A DNA stretch of 64,000 nucleotides, from contig BSBK01000876.1 in NCBI GenBank assembly GCA_027943335.1, positions 124,001-188,000 of the forward strand, written 5' to 3'. This document shows positions 36,790 to 48,686 of this stretch, piece after piece. Within the stretch, counting starts at the first letter, position 1. Each line of letters starts with the position of its first letter. The stretch is from Chamaecyparis obtusa (Eukaryota; Streptophyta; Pinopsida; Cupressales; Cupressaceae). The position numbers and the translations under genes were made by a program. The notes beneath the pieces were generated by a model. The model was not told the DNA's origin, did not search any database, and worked only from the letters and a program-made list of their open reading frames with translations.

Positions 36790-38200
36790 TCACTTAATCT
36801 CACAACAAATTTTTTAAGTCTTCAGACATTCAGTGATTCAGCAACAAACCCCTGGTTCTTTGTTATGATCTCTCAATCGCTTAATCTCCAATTTTCAACT
36901 AATAGTTAGTGATTTTATCTGGTGATCTAAAGACAATGCAATCTCCCATTCAATATATAATATGGTGAAGGCTTAAAGTATTTAGCAATTAAGCAAGACC
37001 CACAAATACATATGAAGATCAACAATTAGTATTATATCTTGGTATTAATTATGTAGTTTATAAATAATTCAGCGATTAAGCGAACAAGGTGTTCACTCAA
37101 TCTCCAAGACTCAATGATAAATTAGAAAATGTTAAGTGATTCAGTGATCAAATATGAATTACTCTTCAATCGCTTAATCTCCAAATACTGAGATAGAAGT
37201 CAAGATAAATATTCAGTGATTTAGCGAACACAGTGTTTGCTTGATCTCATAAAGATAAAGCTTGGAGTCTTTTATCTGGTGATCCAGCGACAAGGGAAAA
37301 GGTGATAAGCTAATAGTTTTTCCATTCAATGATTGAGAGACTAAAGGCTATCATTGAATCTCAAGACAAATTTTTCAAGTTATAAAATATCCAGTGATTT
37401 AGTGATAGCCGCTGATATAGATGGAGATCAACAATCAACATGTGATCTCAGGAATGAACTAAGGTTAAATTTTTTACTCAGTGATTCAAAGATAACAATG
37501 TTCATTGAATCTCGCAATGTAACCATGGTTAGTATAATTTTTGATAGATCATGAGAATACACTCAGTCATTGGATCTCATGATTAAATTTGAGTTAAGTT
37601 TTCATTCAGAGATTATGCAAATAGGCTCTCAGTCACTAAGTCTCGTAATATAACCAAAGGTTAAGAAAATATCTGGAGATTGTGTGAAGTCTTTTGGCCA
37701 TTGAATCTCTAAATAAAAAATGAGTTAGGAGATGGGTTATGAGATTATGTGAAACCTTCAGTTGCCTGTTCTCAGAAGATAACCACAGTTAGTTTGAATA
37801 TCTAGAGATTTGGCGAATACCTTTCAATCTCCAAATCTCATAATTTGAACTAAGGTTAGGAAAATATTAAGAGATTGCATGAAGTCTTTTGATCACTAGA
37901 TCTTTGAAAAGGAGTAAGGTTAAGTTAAAGATTTAGAGACTTATAGAAAGCTCTTAGTTGCTGAATTGTAGAATCAAGTGGAGTTTAGAGTTCAGGATGT
38001 GGAAATAATATGAGGACCGTAGATACAAATCAGATTTGATGGTGCTCACCTAATCTCCTGATAAAACCATTGGTCAAGAAGATATTATGAGATCATGTGA
38101 ATCCTTCAGTTGCTTGATCTCCAAATTAACTTTGAGTTAATCAAATAATTCTGAGAATAAGAGAATTCTTTCAGTCGCCTAATCTCCAAAAGACCTGAGT
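36790..38200 (+). repeat. U3 array of ~66-bp hairpin-forming units (3' LTR copy)
   Basis: Homologous to 23960-25390, with the same alternation of GAGATT and AATCTC halves. The hairpin corresponding to 24254-24282 is at about 37073-37102 (AGCGAACAAGGTGTTCACT), with one stem base changed. The array is retained in both LTRs. Confidence 0.78.
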
Positions 38201-38610
38201 TAAGTTTGCATCAATGAAAAGGAAAAAGGTTGTTGATTACATGGAAAGGTACTCTGCCAGGATCGATAAAGTGTACTAGCTAGCCAATCAGATAATAATT
38301 GAGGGTTTTTTCAGTACTCGAGGGTTTTTGATGATGACACCATAATCATTTATCTCTTTCTCTACAAATTTAAATATAAGTTGTCAACATCTTACATTAC
38401 TACTATCCATTTTGGAAAATTGGTGTTATGTAGAGTTGAATGTTGAGATGACTGAAAGATGATTTAAGTGATCTTGATAATTCGCATGCATTCAATGATA
38501 AGGTTTAGATTAGAGATACATTCTTGCATTTATACTCAATCATTTTTAGAAGAGCATTTGAGTTTTCTAAGTGAATTGCAAAGCTAAGTGATCATAACAT
38601 AATTGCAAAA

Positions 38611-40989
38611 ATGAGTTAGTCATAATTGAGCCTAGCCTCATCTAGTGAGGGAGCTAAAGAACATGGGGGAGAAGATAAAGGAAAGCCTAACTTCTCAGAG
38701 GAATTCATCAATTTTATCCCTAGTTCAAACTAGAATAAAAAGGTTAGTGATGAAGTTTTTGTTGACGTACCTCATCAAAAATTGTGGAGATCCTCATACT
38801 CCATAATGTTCTAGTTTCATGTTGTTTAGCTATTTTTACAATAACTGTAATAGAGGCATTCCCACTTGTAATGTATGGACTCTAGGTATGGCCAAACTAA
38901 TTATCCTAGATGTCTTCTTGGATGTTGACCTTGTACCTGAATTGGCCAGACGTTATGACCCTGTGTCTAAAACCATAAGAAAGAAGGATCAGTCGGCCTT
39001 TGCAACTTTAGATAGGGGATCCTTCATGAAGGCTTTCAATCTTTATTCATCATCTTCTATAGAAATAGACTTGAAGAAGGAAAAAGAGAAATATATAAGC
39101 CATTTAGGGCCTGCAAGAACCTAGCTTGCTAGACATGTTTGCAAGACTGGAAAATACATTTCCCCTCTTCCACCAACTATGCAATCTCCTTATGAGTACA
39201 AAGCCCTTCATTTCTATATGAAATATCTACCCTATGGATTGTGTAGAGTTTTAGGGATAGATGGAGATGCAAAAGAATGCCAGTAGATATAATGGTGATG
39301 GTTCTGGAAATCCAAAATTCACATGCAAACACATATTATGATTACATTCAATATGTAATCAACAGAATGCATGAAGGTTTGGTAATGATCAAGGAGAATA
39401 AGAGGCTTGTAAAGTTCATGCATTATTCTCTCTCAATGCATTTGATTTTATATTATAATGTTAATAGTTTGGAGGTCCAGATGGTGAGACCAAGATTTAT
39501 GTTTGAAGGACAACTTAATCCAGTGCAATACTGGTTAAGATTATGGAATTATACATCCAATGAGAATGATTTATCTACTTTTGAGAATTGGATAGTCTTA
39601 CCAATTCTAAACATGTTAGGAACAAACTTCACCAGGTTTCTAGTTAGGATACTAAAGCTTCTCAGACCTAAAAATTTTATTGATAACTGGAAAATGGGAC
39701 ACAATTGGCGTGATTTCTATTTGGGAGAGAATTACACAATAACTAGAGTATACGGATGCCAACAAGACGCACATATACTCCCTAAATATTTACCACCAAT
39801 AATTTTCCTGTTAGAATTCATATGGCAATTAATTTGGACTAATAGAGAACACCTAGCACCTCACAAGAAAGGAACCTTCACTCCTCGGCAATTCAGAGTA
39901 GCAAGTTTCCTAATTGGTAAAAGAGCATTGCCACAGCTTAGCACATGGCTAAATAATTTCAAAATGGCCTCTGGTATCTATAGATATGTAGATTCATAAG
40001 AGTTTATCAAATATGCTAGGAAAACACTCATCCCCAACATTAGTACTATAAAGGAGCATGAGGGGTTTGATGAGAAAGTTGTTCCAAAAAGTTGTTGGCA
40101 TGGCAAAGGATGGATACCAAAAGGCAATTCAAATAAAGGCATTGGAGGATGAGCTTGTAGAAAAAAAATCCAAGCTTGAATAGATGTCCAAGGCAGCTCC
40201 ACCTCCTTCCCTACAGATTGAGGTTGCAGTTCAACAAGTAGAAGAAGCCCTTATTGATTTAACAGGAGAACTAGAAAGGAAAAGTTTGGATACAGCCCTC
40301 AAGGAACTCTTTGATATCTTGCAGCATAGGTGTGAAGTAATAAAATGCAAAATGGATTCAATCCATAGTTTTGACACTATGCTACAAAGAACTAATAACA
40401 TCATTAAAGATGCACTGGCTACTCTAGAGCCAATTTTCAACACCTGGTCTGGCAGAGCAGCATTGTTTGAAAATCTTGAAGCACTACAACCTGACAGAGA
40501 AGATATCCCTGAATTAGTCATTAAAGTGGGAGAAAAGATAGAATTGATTGGTGCCACCTTGGGGTTTTTCAAAGGAAAAGAAAATTAGGTGAGAACAAAG
40601 ATGAATATGTTTGGCCCCAGTTTGAGCAAGTTCATCCCTCCAATTTGCACAAATGATGGTAACATCATAGGAATTAAGGAATGGAAATCAAATATGAGCC
40701 AAATAATGATTAAACAAGAGGCATTTTTTAATAGTGATGGGTCTTAGACATTGATAGGTTCAACAACATTTTGGATGACATATTCAAAATAAAAAATGAA
40801 TGTACCAAATTTTTTTTTGACACAAAGGCCATCACTGATTCAAGATGGGAGAGGCAGGTCAAGCAATTATAGAACCTGAAAATGTACACCTGGCCACCTG
40901 AAGAAGAATTTGTTGCATGGGACAAGATTAAAAAATCAAAGAAGAAGAAGACTGTAGCAATTGATATAGAAGAGATAGAAGAAGAGTGA
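38611..40989 (+). pseudogene. LTR-encoded protein of element 2, copy in 3' LTR
   Basis: Second copy of the LTR ORF, ATG 38611 to TGA 40987. Open stretches lie at 38819-39124, 39277-39999 and 40184-40588 in three different phases, so it has its own indels and stops. These mostly differ from those of the 5' copy: TAG after the second codon, TAG at 39122-39124, a one-base loss near 39270, and TAG 40586. It is read-through at the positions where the 5' copy has stops (Trp at about 39531, Gln at about 39890). Comparing both copies shows the ancestral frame was open over at least most of its length. Domain layout as in the 5' copy; function unknown. Confidence 0.66.
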
Positions 40990-42039
40990 AGTCCAGCATT
41001 GCACCTGAACTATGAGCACATGGAGAGCAATTATTATAAACAGGATGATGTAGGTTAGCCAGTTGGCGGTCATCATTCACAAAATAGCTTTGGCAGTTTC
41101 TCTGAATACCAAGAGACAAAGGTGCAACTCGAAGGGAACTCACCATGAGAAGAAACAACTTCTAGCACCATTTTCCTTCTTTTCTGTTACAATTTAAATA
41201 TATTTTGTATTCTAGTGCAAGTCACTATCAAAACCATCTGAAGCTTGTTGCATCCTTTTCTCAAGGACTCCAAGATGGTTTTTCTATATATAGTAAGTTC
41301 TAAGTGACACCAAAGGGTGGTGAATTACTCAGTGTAATAGGAGTTTTCTAGATTTAGTGTCTTGATTCTAATGAATCCTAGTTTTTGAATGTACTGGTGC
41401 AAGAAATTTATCAATGAAAATATATTGAAGTTCCTTGTTTATGTTTTATTTTCTTCATATATGAATTTGATTTCTTTATGTATTTAACCTGTAAGGAAAT
41501 TTTAGATACAAATTTCTACAAGGTAGATAGTGGGGTTGAATCTTGAGTTCCTTTCAAGGGAGGGGTAAATCTTGAGTGAGGTCTTAGAGATTTCAGTTTT
41601 TGTGCATGAATTTGATGATATAATGTATACATGAGAGGGTAATTTCTAAGGCATTTTATCTGGGGTTTGGGATTATTTGGATTGCAAGGTTTTATGTGCA
41701 TGTATATTTGTTGACTCTGATGCCCTAGAATTTGGCACTAGTCATTTCTTAGGTTACACTATTTTCACCATCAATCAATATAAATGATGATTTACTTTAA
41801 ATTTTTGTTAGAATTATATGTTTAGATCTGTATCAAGCATAAAAATAACTATTGTGATATTTGAAGAATTAAATCTAATAGGTATACCCACCTATAGCTA
41901 AAAGCTCAAAGTGAAGAAGGACTTAGATCCTTAATACCTTAGTGTCTATTATTGGAAGACGCATCTATTGGGAGTACAAGAGTTAAGAATTAGAGGTTTT
42001 TTTATTAGTTTTGATCTTCTATAATTTTGAACACTAACA

Positions 42040-42600
42040 TGGTATAAGACGGTGAATAAATTGAAAGGCAAGTTTCTACCTTGTGATTATCAAATTAACC
42101 TAGTTAGAAGAATGCAAATTTTAAAGTAGAAAGAGAGCTCGATAAAAGATTATACTGGGGAACTATAGAGGTTAGACATCATATCTAGACATGTTGAGGA
42201 TGAGCTGGAAATAATTGTTAGATACCTGAATGGGTTAAGAGTTTCTATACAAGATAAATTCAGTTTGGTTAAGTTGGAAAGTATTGAAGAATCTTATTAG
42301 TTTGCCCTGAAAGCTGAGGAGAAATTGAACAAAAGATGTGAGAAAAGACAAAGAGGAAGAGGTGGTAGATATTCTAGAGGGAGAGGTAGATCTTATGGTG
42401 AAAATAGTAGATCTGATCAAGAAAAAACAAATCAAGACAAACACAAGACCGAGTGGAAACATGAAAATTCTTCTACAAGAAGAGGTAGTAACTACCGAAG
42501 TGGCTATGGAAGAGGTGGATTCTGAGGAACTTATTACAATTTTGGAGAAGAAGGAAATATATCATTTGATTTTACACATGCAAGCTAGTAGCAGTAGAAA
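42040..42600 (+). pseudogene. gag, C-terminal part (element 1, continued)
   Basis: Resumes the gag frame interrupted at 20611. It has Asn-Lys-Leu-Lys-Gly-Lys-Phe-Leu-Pro, a Tyr-Thr-Gly-Glu-Leu-Tyr-Arg-Leu segment, then a basic Arg/Gly-rich tail (about 42340-42525) typical of gypsy nucleocapsid. The zinc knuckle that should follow (42532-42573) is recognisable from Gly-Glu-Glu-Gly but all four ligands are lost (Tyr, Phe, Asn and Phe for Cys, Cys, His and Cys). Stops: TAG at about 42127, TAG 42298 and TGA 42523. Confidence 0.8.
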
Positions 42601-42699
42601 TATTTGGTGCAAGAAGACTCATCGAATGAGCTAGAGAAGGAAAATAACTTGATGGTCAGAAGAGCATTATGGAGTGAAAGTAATAAGGAAGATTCAGTA

Positions 42700-44745
42700 A
42701 GGAAACATTTGTTCAAAACCAAATGAAATTTTTTTGATAAAGTGTGGAAGGTAATCAATGACAGTGGAAGTTCGAAGAATCTAGGATTTGAGGAAATCAT
42801 TTCAAAGTTGTAGTTGAAAAGGTTGAAAGACTTGAAGCTCTATCAAATTTCATGGATCATGGGTGAGCATACACTATTGGTGAGTGAACAATGTTATGTG
42901 AATTTGAAAATTGGCAAGTACTACAGATAAGATGTTGTGTGATATTATGTCTATGGATTGTTGTCATATTTTTTTGGTAGACCTTGGCAATATGATAAAC
43001 ATGCTATATATGATGGGAGATTGCATAAATATACTATTTGGGCTAATGGCAGAAGACAAATCTTGTTACCTTTGATTGAAGAATATGTTGGTGATGTTTG
43101 TACATTTTTGAAAGTTTGTTTGATGGAAGGAATAAAGTTTGTTAAGGATTTGAAGAAGAATGATGTATGTTTTGTTGTGATTCCTAACAAACTGAGTGAG
43201 AAGACAGTGGATAGTTTCCCTGAAGAAGTTGATAAATTACTCACCAAGTACAAAGAGATCATTTCAATTAATGTACCTGATGGTTTACCACTGAAGAGAA
43301 TCATTGATCATTGTATGGATATGATTCTTAGAGCTAGTTTACCAAATAAAGCACCACATCGGTTGACACCTACCGAGAATGAGGAGCTTAACCGATAAAT
43401 CAAAGAGTTATTGTAGAAAGGTTTGATCCTAGAAAGTTTGAGTACATGTGTAGTACCAGTTGTATTATCACCTTAGAAGAATGGTGAGTAGTCAATGTGT
43501 ACTAATTCCAGAGAAATCAACAAGATAACAGTGAAATATCAGTTTCCTATACTGAGAATGGATGACATAATGGATAGTTTGAGTGGAGAAAAGTATTTTA
43601 CTAAAATTGATTTGAAGAATGGATATCATCATATCATAATCGGAGAAGGTGATGAATGGAAGACTACTTTCAAGATAAGAGAAGGTTTGTATGCATGGTT
43701 GGTTATGCCTTTTGGTTTAACTAATGCACCTAGTACTTTTATGAGATTAATGAATGAGGTTTTGAAGAAATTCTTGGGTAAATTTCTGATTGTATACCTG
43801 AATGAAATTTTGATATTCAGTAAGACCAGAGAAGAACATTTTTTGTACATTAGATAGGTATTGCAAAGATTGAAAGAAGAAAAGTTGTTGATTAATTTGA
43901 AAAAGTATTCCTTCGTGAAAGAGGAGATTGTATATTTGGGATTTGTGATTTCAGTTGATGGTTTGAAGATGGATCCTAAGAAGGTTGAAGTTATTTTGAA
44001 TTGGCCTACACCTAAAAATGCTAGTGAGGTAAGATCATTTCATGGTTTAGCAAGTTTTTACTGAAAGTTCATTAAGAATTTTAGTATAATTTGTAATGTT
44101 ATGACTGAGACTATGAGAGGAGATAAAAGAGAATTCAAGTGGACACATGGAGCTAATAAAAGTTTTGAGACTTTGAAGCAGAAGGTTGTTGAATTGTTTG
44201 TGTTAGTTTTACCTGATTTTGATAAGGTATTTCAAGTTGAATGTGATGCATGTCATAGTGCAATAAGAGTTGTTTTGAGTCAAGAAGGTAAACCTATTGC
44301 TTTCTCTAGTGAGAAATTGAATGATACTAAAAAGAAATATTTTGTGTATGATCAAGAGTTCTATGCTATTGTTCAAGCCCTAAATAAATGGAGACATTAT
44401 TTGATAACAAGTGAATTTGTGTTGTATACTGATCATAAGGCTTTACAGTATCTGGGTAGTCAGAATAAGTTGAATCAAAGACACATGAAATAGGTTGAGT
44501 ATTTGAAAAGTTATAGATTTGTGATAAAACATAAGAGTGGAGTCACTAACCATGTTGTTGATGGATTGAGTAGAAAAAGATATTTGATGACTAAAATGAG
44601 AATTGAAGTTCTTGGTTTTTAAAACATGAAATATTTGTATGAAACTGACCCTGATTTTTCTAAGCCATGGAGAAAGTGTAGAGCACCTATTCAAGATCAA
44701 CCAAGTACTAAATGGGCACAAGGAACACTATTATGTCTGCTCAAC
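42700..44745 (+). pseudogene. pol of element 1: protease, RT, RNase H, truncated before integrase
   Basis: The same frame continues from gag. The protease motif Asn-Asp-Ser-Gly-Ser-Ser is at 42757-42774 (Asp-Ser-Gly 42760). RT shows [12 protein letters not shown] and Met-Pro-Phe-Gly-Leu-Thr-Asn-Ala-Pro. The catalytic Tyr-x-Asp-Asp reads Tyr-Leu-Asn-Glu (43795-43806), so both Asp are lost. RNase H follows: Val-Glu-Cys-Asp-Ala-Cys, Gln-Glu-Phe-Tyr-Ala-Ile-Val, Tyr-Thr-Asp-His-Lys-Ala-Leu. After about 44620 only the start of the integrase-proximal linker remains; similarity stops near 44745, where minus-strand material begins. Stops: several TAG plus TGA 44062. Confidence 0.88.
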
Positions 44746-45338
44746 TAAATTTTTTTATAACCGATGACATGCACTGCAAATTTTACCTCAGGGTCTTTGA
44801 TTGAGTGAATCTTTAGTGCATGACTATCCCATTAGGCTTTAGTGTTCTTCTTGATATCTTCTCTCGGTGTACTATGAATTGCCTTCACTTTATCTATGGT
44901 AGGAAACCTGGTGATCGCATGAATCATCTTCTTGGTAATTTCTACTGCCTCATCCAACCATAACTTTCCATCATGAAATTGAATGAGAACAACCCTAATC
45001 CATTCACTCTTAAAATCCTTCAAAAAATTTAGGTCATTCATTAAACCTATTACTTCCAGTTGTTTGTGTTCCAGTTTTAGTCGACCATCTTCTCCACAAA
45101 GCTTCTAATAAGCTGCATACATATCAAAGTCTCCTATTTCACCTATCTTATAGTGAATGTATGATCTTATGTCTTCAACTAACAGAATGCTAGGGGGTAT
45201 GCTTGAAAAAGCTCCCATTGAATCAATTTTGGATGCAACTTTAGCATGAAGTTTGTATCAAGGTTCCTTGCAGGTTGCAGACACTATCAAATTTACTTCA
45301 TCCTCATCTGCTGACCTAGATTTTGACATGGATGCCAT
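44746..45338 (-). pseudogene. Unidentified retroelement ORF, N-terminal part (minus strand)
   Basis: Reads from ATG 45338 (Met-Ala-Ser-Met-Ser-Lys-Ser-Arg) leftward to about 44746, where it is cut by the boundary with element 1. Stops interrupt it (about 45262, 45108 and 44832). It contains the phrase Trp-Leu-Asp-Glu-Ala-Val-Glu-Ile-Thr, followed by an Ala-Ile-Thr-Arg-Phe-Pro segment. No enzyme motif is visible. It lies downstream, in minus-strand order, of the coiled-coil/zinc-knuckle ORF and its LTR. I take it as the element's second ORF, with its C-terminal half represented in another piece at 49400-50860. Confidence 0.5.
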
Positions 45339-45859
45339 TTTCTTTAAATTAGGGTTTTAGTAAGTAGTATGAATTAGCTCGGTAGTAACTATACTTACTC
45401 GGAAACAATGATGAACTCACTCAGAAGATTGAATCTTCTCTTGAATGCTCCTAAAAAAATTTAGCTCTTAAATCACTCTCTGAAAGCCATTTGTACTTCG
45501 AAATCATTTGGTGAAGAAATAAGCTAAATTCTCCGTCTATTCATAACTTTTTCAAATCTCCCTCAAAGTTCTTGTAATAAATGTTCGACCTACTTATAGC
45601 TCAGCAAAAAATGCCAACTCGGTAATTACCTAAAAAAACCAATAGCTCAGTTAACACATAACTTTCCACTCAATTATTACTGATACCCTGTTAACCTTGC
45701 ATAATAGTCACCAACGAGTAACCTTTTTTCTCGGTCTATCATATACTGACTGTATAACTTTGAAAGCTCAAAAATTATAAACCATAATGCATCTCAATTC
45801 ATGTACATTTGTATGTCCTCAACAAATATAAGGAACTATATGTAAAATATGATCAATCT
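45339..45859 (-). other. Spacer between two minus-strand retroelement ORFs
   Basis: AT-rich sequence of about 520 bp without open frames of note, upstream of the ATG at 45338. It contains several CTCGGTAA-type short repeats also seen in the LTR at 47355-48674. Its position suggests an internal leader or promoter for the downstream ORF; nothing in the sequence proves it. Confidence 0.4.
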
Positions 45860-47291
45860 AAATTATCAGCTCCATACATACCTTTTTCAATTTAGGTGTA
45901 GGTGCGGATGTCACCCAATCCAATGGATGAGGTTTTACCGACTGCATTGATGGACTCAGCATTCTCATTTGATGCCTTTCTCCACATGGTGTTTCTTATC
46001 CTCATGATATCTGCAATTGTATTTCCATTATCAAATCTTTGTTATTCCAGTGCTCAGTCTCTGAAATCATTGCTTAGGTGACCGACTTTGTGACAATGCA
46101 AATATTCCATACCAGTTCTTGTCCAGCTTTGAGATTTTCCATCCCATCTCTTCCTATGCAATTATCTATGATATGTCCATACCTTCCACATATTGTACAA
46201 TTAACCCATGTGTTATAATCCCAAGTGTAAGCATTACCTTGTATTCCTTGTTGATAGGATTTGTTATGTCCTTTTAATGTCCAGAATTGCTTCATCTTTG
46301 TTCTACATTCTTGTGAGGTGTGTCCATGCTTGTTGCAAGTATAATAGAGTTTCTCCATGTGGGGTTTGTTAGGAGTCCTATTCAACTTAGATCTTTATTC
46401 ATGTGCTTGATGTCCAAACTTGTTACAGTTATAGCAATGACCATTAAACTTAGGAGTGGTTTTCGGTTTACCTTGTGCTTTACTCTTGCATACATTTGAA
46501 GTGTGTCCCAGTTTTCCATAGTGATAGCATGTCAATGTCTTAGGTCTTTGATTCTGATTTTTATTCACATGTTCAGCTTTCTTGGATGATTCTCCTTACT
46601 TGGTGTAGCCTAATCCAGTGCTGCTTCCAAGTCCTCTTTGACTAATCAGAAAATCATCAATTTTCTTAGAACTGTCTTCAGCCTTTTTCATCATTTCATT
46701 ATGTTGTAGCTTCATCTTCACTTCATTTCTCAATTTTTCATTTTCTTCCCTGAGTACTCTAATATCTTCAATTTTTCTTGACAACTCACTATTTACTCGA
46801 TTGATCTCCTGATTTACAATAATCATCTGATTGGATATTTCAAAGTGATGCTTAGTAAGTCTCAGTATCTCAATTTCTTTTACTTGTAGTTGTTTAGTCA
46901 TCTGTCTTATGTCTTCAACAGCCAAATTTATCTCTTGTTCAGCTTGTCTGGCATTTTTTATCACATCAATCATTCTCACCATTTGTATCTCCTGACCGAT
47001 CTATAGGGCTTTCACTTTTTTAGTCAAATGAAGATTTTTCTCAGACAAATCAAAAATTGCACTTTTAGAACCATAAAAAATACTACCTGAACTAGATCCA
47101 ATATTATCAAATAAGTCATCAATCTCTTCTTCATGGTAGTTAGTCTCATTTTCTAGAATAGACAAGTTCTTTGTCTAAACCATTAACTTCTTCAATGCAT
47201 CCTTAGCTTGTTTGTATTGCTCAATAAACATCTGCATCTGCATCTGAATCTTTTGATTCTCTATAGTTTTGTCCAACTTGTATCTCTCCAT
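45860..47291 (-). pseudogene. Coiled-coil protein with five CCHC zinc-knuckle modules (minus strand)
   Basis: Starts at ATG 47291, right after the PBS. The N-terminal ~230 codons are Glu/Lys/Gln/Leu-rich heptad-like coiled coil, ending in a Ser-Thr-Gly-Leu-Gly-Tyr segment like that preceding the knuckles of SIRE-type copia gag. Knuckle modules are at 46488-46529 (one Cys changed to Tyr), about 46401-46445 (last Cys replaced by a stop), about 46310-46352 (first Cys to Tyr), 46158-46199 (intact C-X2-C-X4-H-X4-C), and about 46075-46118 in a shifted frame (two ligands lost). Stops at about 47171, 47003, 46596, 46403 and 46074. No gag capsid domain and no pol are visible, so this looks like a nucleocapsid-type RNA-binding protein of a non-autonomous element. 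Confidence 0.65.
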
Positions 47292-47340
47292 GATTAGATC
47301 TTTACTCTCCAGTGGTTAAATCATCTAATAAGAGATCTGA

Positions 47341-47352
47341 GCTCTAATACCA
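47341..47352 (-). promoter_or_regulatory. Primer binding site beside the minus-strand LTR
   Basis: The plus strand GCTCTAATACCA reads on the minus strand as TGGTATTAGAGC, one mismatch from the initiator tRNA-Met PBS. It lies two bases from the LTR edge at 47355, so the LTR is a 5' LTR relative to the ORF at 45860-47291. Confidence 0.82.
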
Positions 47353-47354
47353 AT

Positions 47355-48674
47355 TATTGGAATGGAGAGATAAGGTACTAAGAGGGGAGGGTTGAATTAG
47401 TGCCCTCAAAAACTTTTAACTTCAAACTTAATCAGCAAACAGTAGTAAACTAGTCTATCCAACTGAATCCATTATATGCGTAATTCATTCAATTAACTTG
47501 TAAATGGAAATTGCATGAAAACAAACAACAATTCAATCACATAACACAAGTATTTTGGTTACGTAGAAAATCTTGTGAGAAGGTAAAAACTGCGATGGGG
47601 ATGACACCCAAAAATTCTTCACTACTGCAAATAATAAAGTTTGTCAATTAAGGCTACAAGTTATGATCACTTCTAGTGATCTTACCCTATTAGGAGTAAC
47701 AATAAGATCAACTATATCTACATGGTTAAAGGATTTCAACAACACTACTTGAGTGTGTACTCAATTAAGAGATTTACAACAAGACTGTTAGGTCTACTTT
47801 GTTAAGAGATTTTGCTAACTCTGTTACAATAATTAGAGAATAACAGAAAGTATTTGTAATTGACAACTTATGCTTATCTGAAATAGATCTATGAAATATC
47901 AATTTATATCACCTCAATGTGTAGATATCGTTCCACTATACTGCTTGGTAGCCTTGACTAATTTTGAATAAACTGAATATCTCTGAATGATGCTCAACCT
48001 TGTCTGAAAACTGAATGTCTTGAATATGTCTACTTACTTCAAGATCTCCTTCTTGTCCTTCACATTCTTATGTCAAAAATTATGTCAAAATATCATGAAT
48101 TACAAATATATAGCATACTGCTATGATTTCCATCACCACCTAACCTTCATGACCTAATTAGGTTTACATCATCTTAGGAAAATAACCTAAGATCTATGGT
48201 ATACAAAAATAACCTAGATCTAACAATTACATAGAGATCATCATCAAATTTAATGATTACATTTACAATAAATGATCCTCGATCTTGGTAAAACATTTTG
48301 TGATTCTATTATAACCGTTTGCATATATAATTTTGTCGAAACTGATTACTATGTCATTTCCTGGATTGCTTGGTAAACACTATCAATAATGTTCTATGAA
48401 TACACTGGTGCTCAGTGTCTGGTCTACTTGGTGTTTACTAATGCTCAGTATTAGTATACACTGATGCTCGGTAATACTACTCTGGTGCTTGGTTAAAACT
48501 ATTTCCTTTTAGTTTTTTGTACTGCCTTGTGACTACTCGGTATGTAGGCTTATATAGTTAACTGACTAGCATATGTAGCTTGTAGTTCTTCCTTTTACTG
48601 ACTGAATAGCATAGGTAACTGACTGATCTTATTTGATACTAATGACAATACTTAATTCTCAAATAGAGATAACA
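47355..48674 (-). repeat. LTR, minus orientation, with internal sequence on both sides
   Basis: About 1,320 bp. On the minus strand it starts TGTTATCTC (plus-strand AACA at 48671-48674) directly after a polypurine tract, and ends CCAATA (expected CCAACA) directly before a PBS. No second LTR copy lies in the window. Short motifs with TCGGTA or GATGCTCGGT occur as in the copia LTRs at 54590 and 61336, but the two LTR families are not the same. Confidence 0.75.
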
Positions 48675-48686
48675 ATCTCCCCCTTT
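48675..48686 (-). promoter_or_regulatory. Polypurine tract, minus strand
   Basis: The plus-strand ATCTCCCCCTTTGGC reads on the minus strand as GCCAAAGGGGGAGAT, the standard copia-type PPT, immediately before the LTR start TGTTATC. It shows that the sequence to its right is the 3' internal end of an element. Confidence 0.85.

Larger units (their letters stand above)
20612..42039 (+). mobile_element. Ty3/gypsy element with ~5.55-kb LTRs (element 2)
   Basis: LTRs are 20612-29233 (8,622 bp including a 3,060-bp insertion and its TSD, so about 5,562 bp net) and 36491-42039 (5,549 bp). Both start TGTTGGAGTG and end AACACTAACA. The internal order is PBS 29238, gag, protease, an RNase H-like domain, RT, RNase H and integrase, ending 166 bp before the 3' LTR. 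The length of the LTRs and the presence of two RNase H domains resemble the plant Tat/Ogre group. Flanks are AAGGA (left) and TGGTA (right), so no target-site duplication survives. The element sits inside the gag of element 1 in the same orientation. Confidence 0.9.
36491..42039 (+). repeat. 3' LTR of element 2
   Basis: 5,549 bp, uninterrupted, TGTTGGAGTG...AACACTAACA. It is collinear with the 5' LTR and carries the same U3 hairpin array (about 36790-38200), the same LTR ORF (38611-40989) and the same distal region. The unoccupied site for element 3 is at about 36700-36710 (CCCTAAGTGTGCCC). Confidence 0.92.
20020..44745 (+). mobile_element. Old Ty3/gypsy element (element 1), split by element 2 and truncated at both ends
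   Basis: The visible left part is 20020-20611 (LTR remnant, PBS, gag 5' part). The right part is 42040-44745 (rest of gag, protease, RT, RNase H, start of the integrase region). The two halves join in sense: a gag matrix/capsid-like domain is cut at 20611 and its continuation begins with Trp-Tyr-Lys at 42040. Everything between belongs to element 2. The 5' LTR is cut by the satellite array and the integrase and 3' LTR are missing. The RT motifs suggest a chromovirus-like plant gypsy, but no chromodomain region survives to confirm this. Confidence 0.85.

Noticed and set aside
20607..42044. Target-site duplication for element 2
   Set aside because: The flanks AAGGA and TGGTA do not match; interruption of the gag frame proves insertion, but no duplication is claimed.
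42951..43304. 117-codon minus-strand frame opposite element 1 pol
   Set aside because: The plus strand shows continuous pol homology here; this is a shadow frame.
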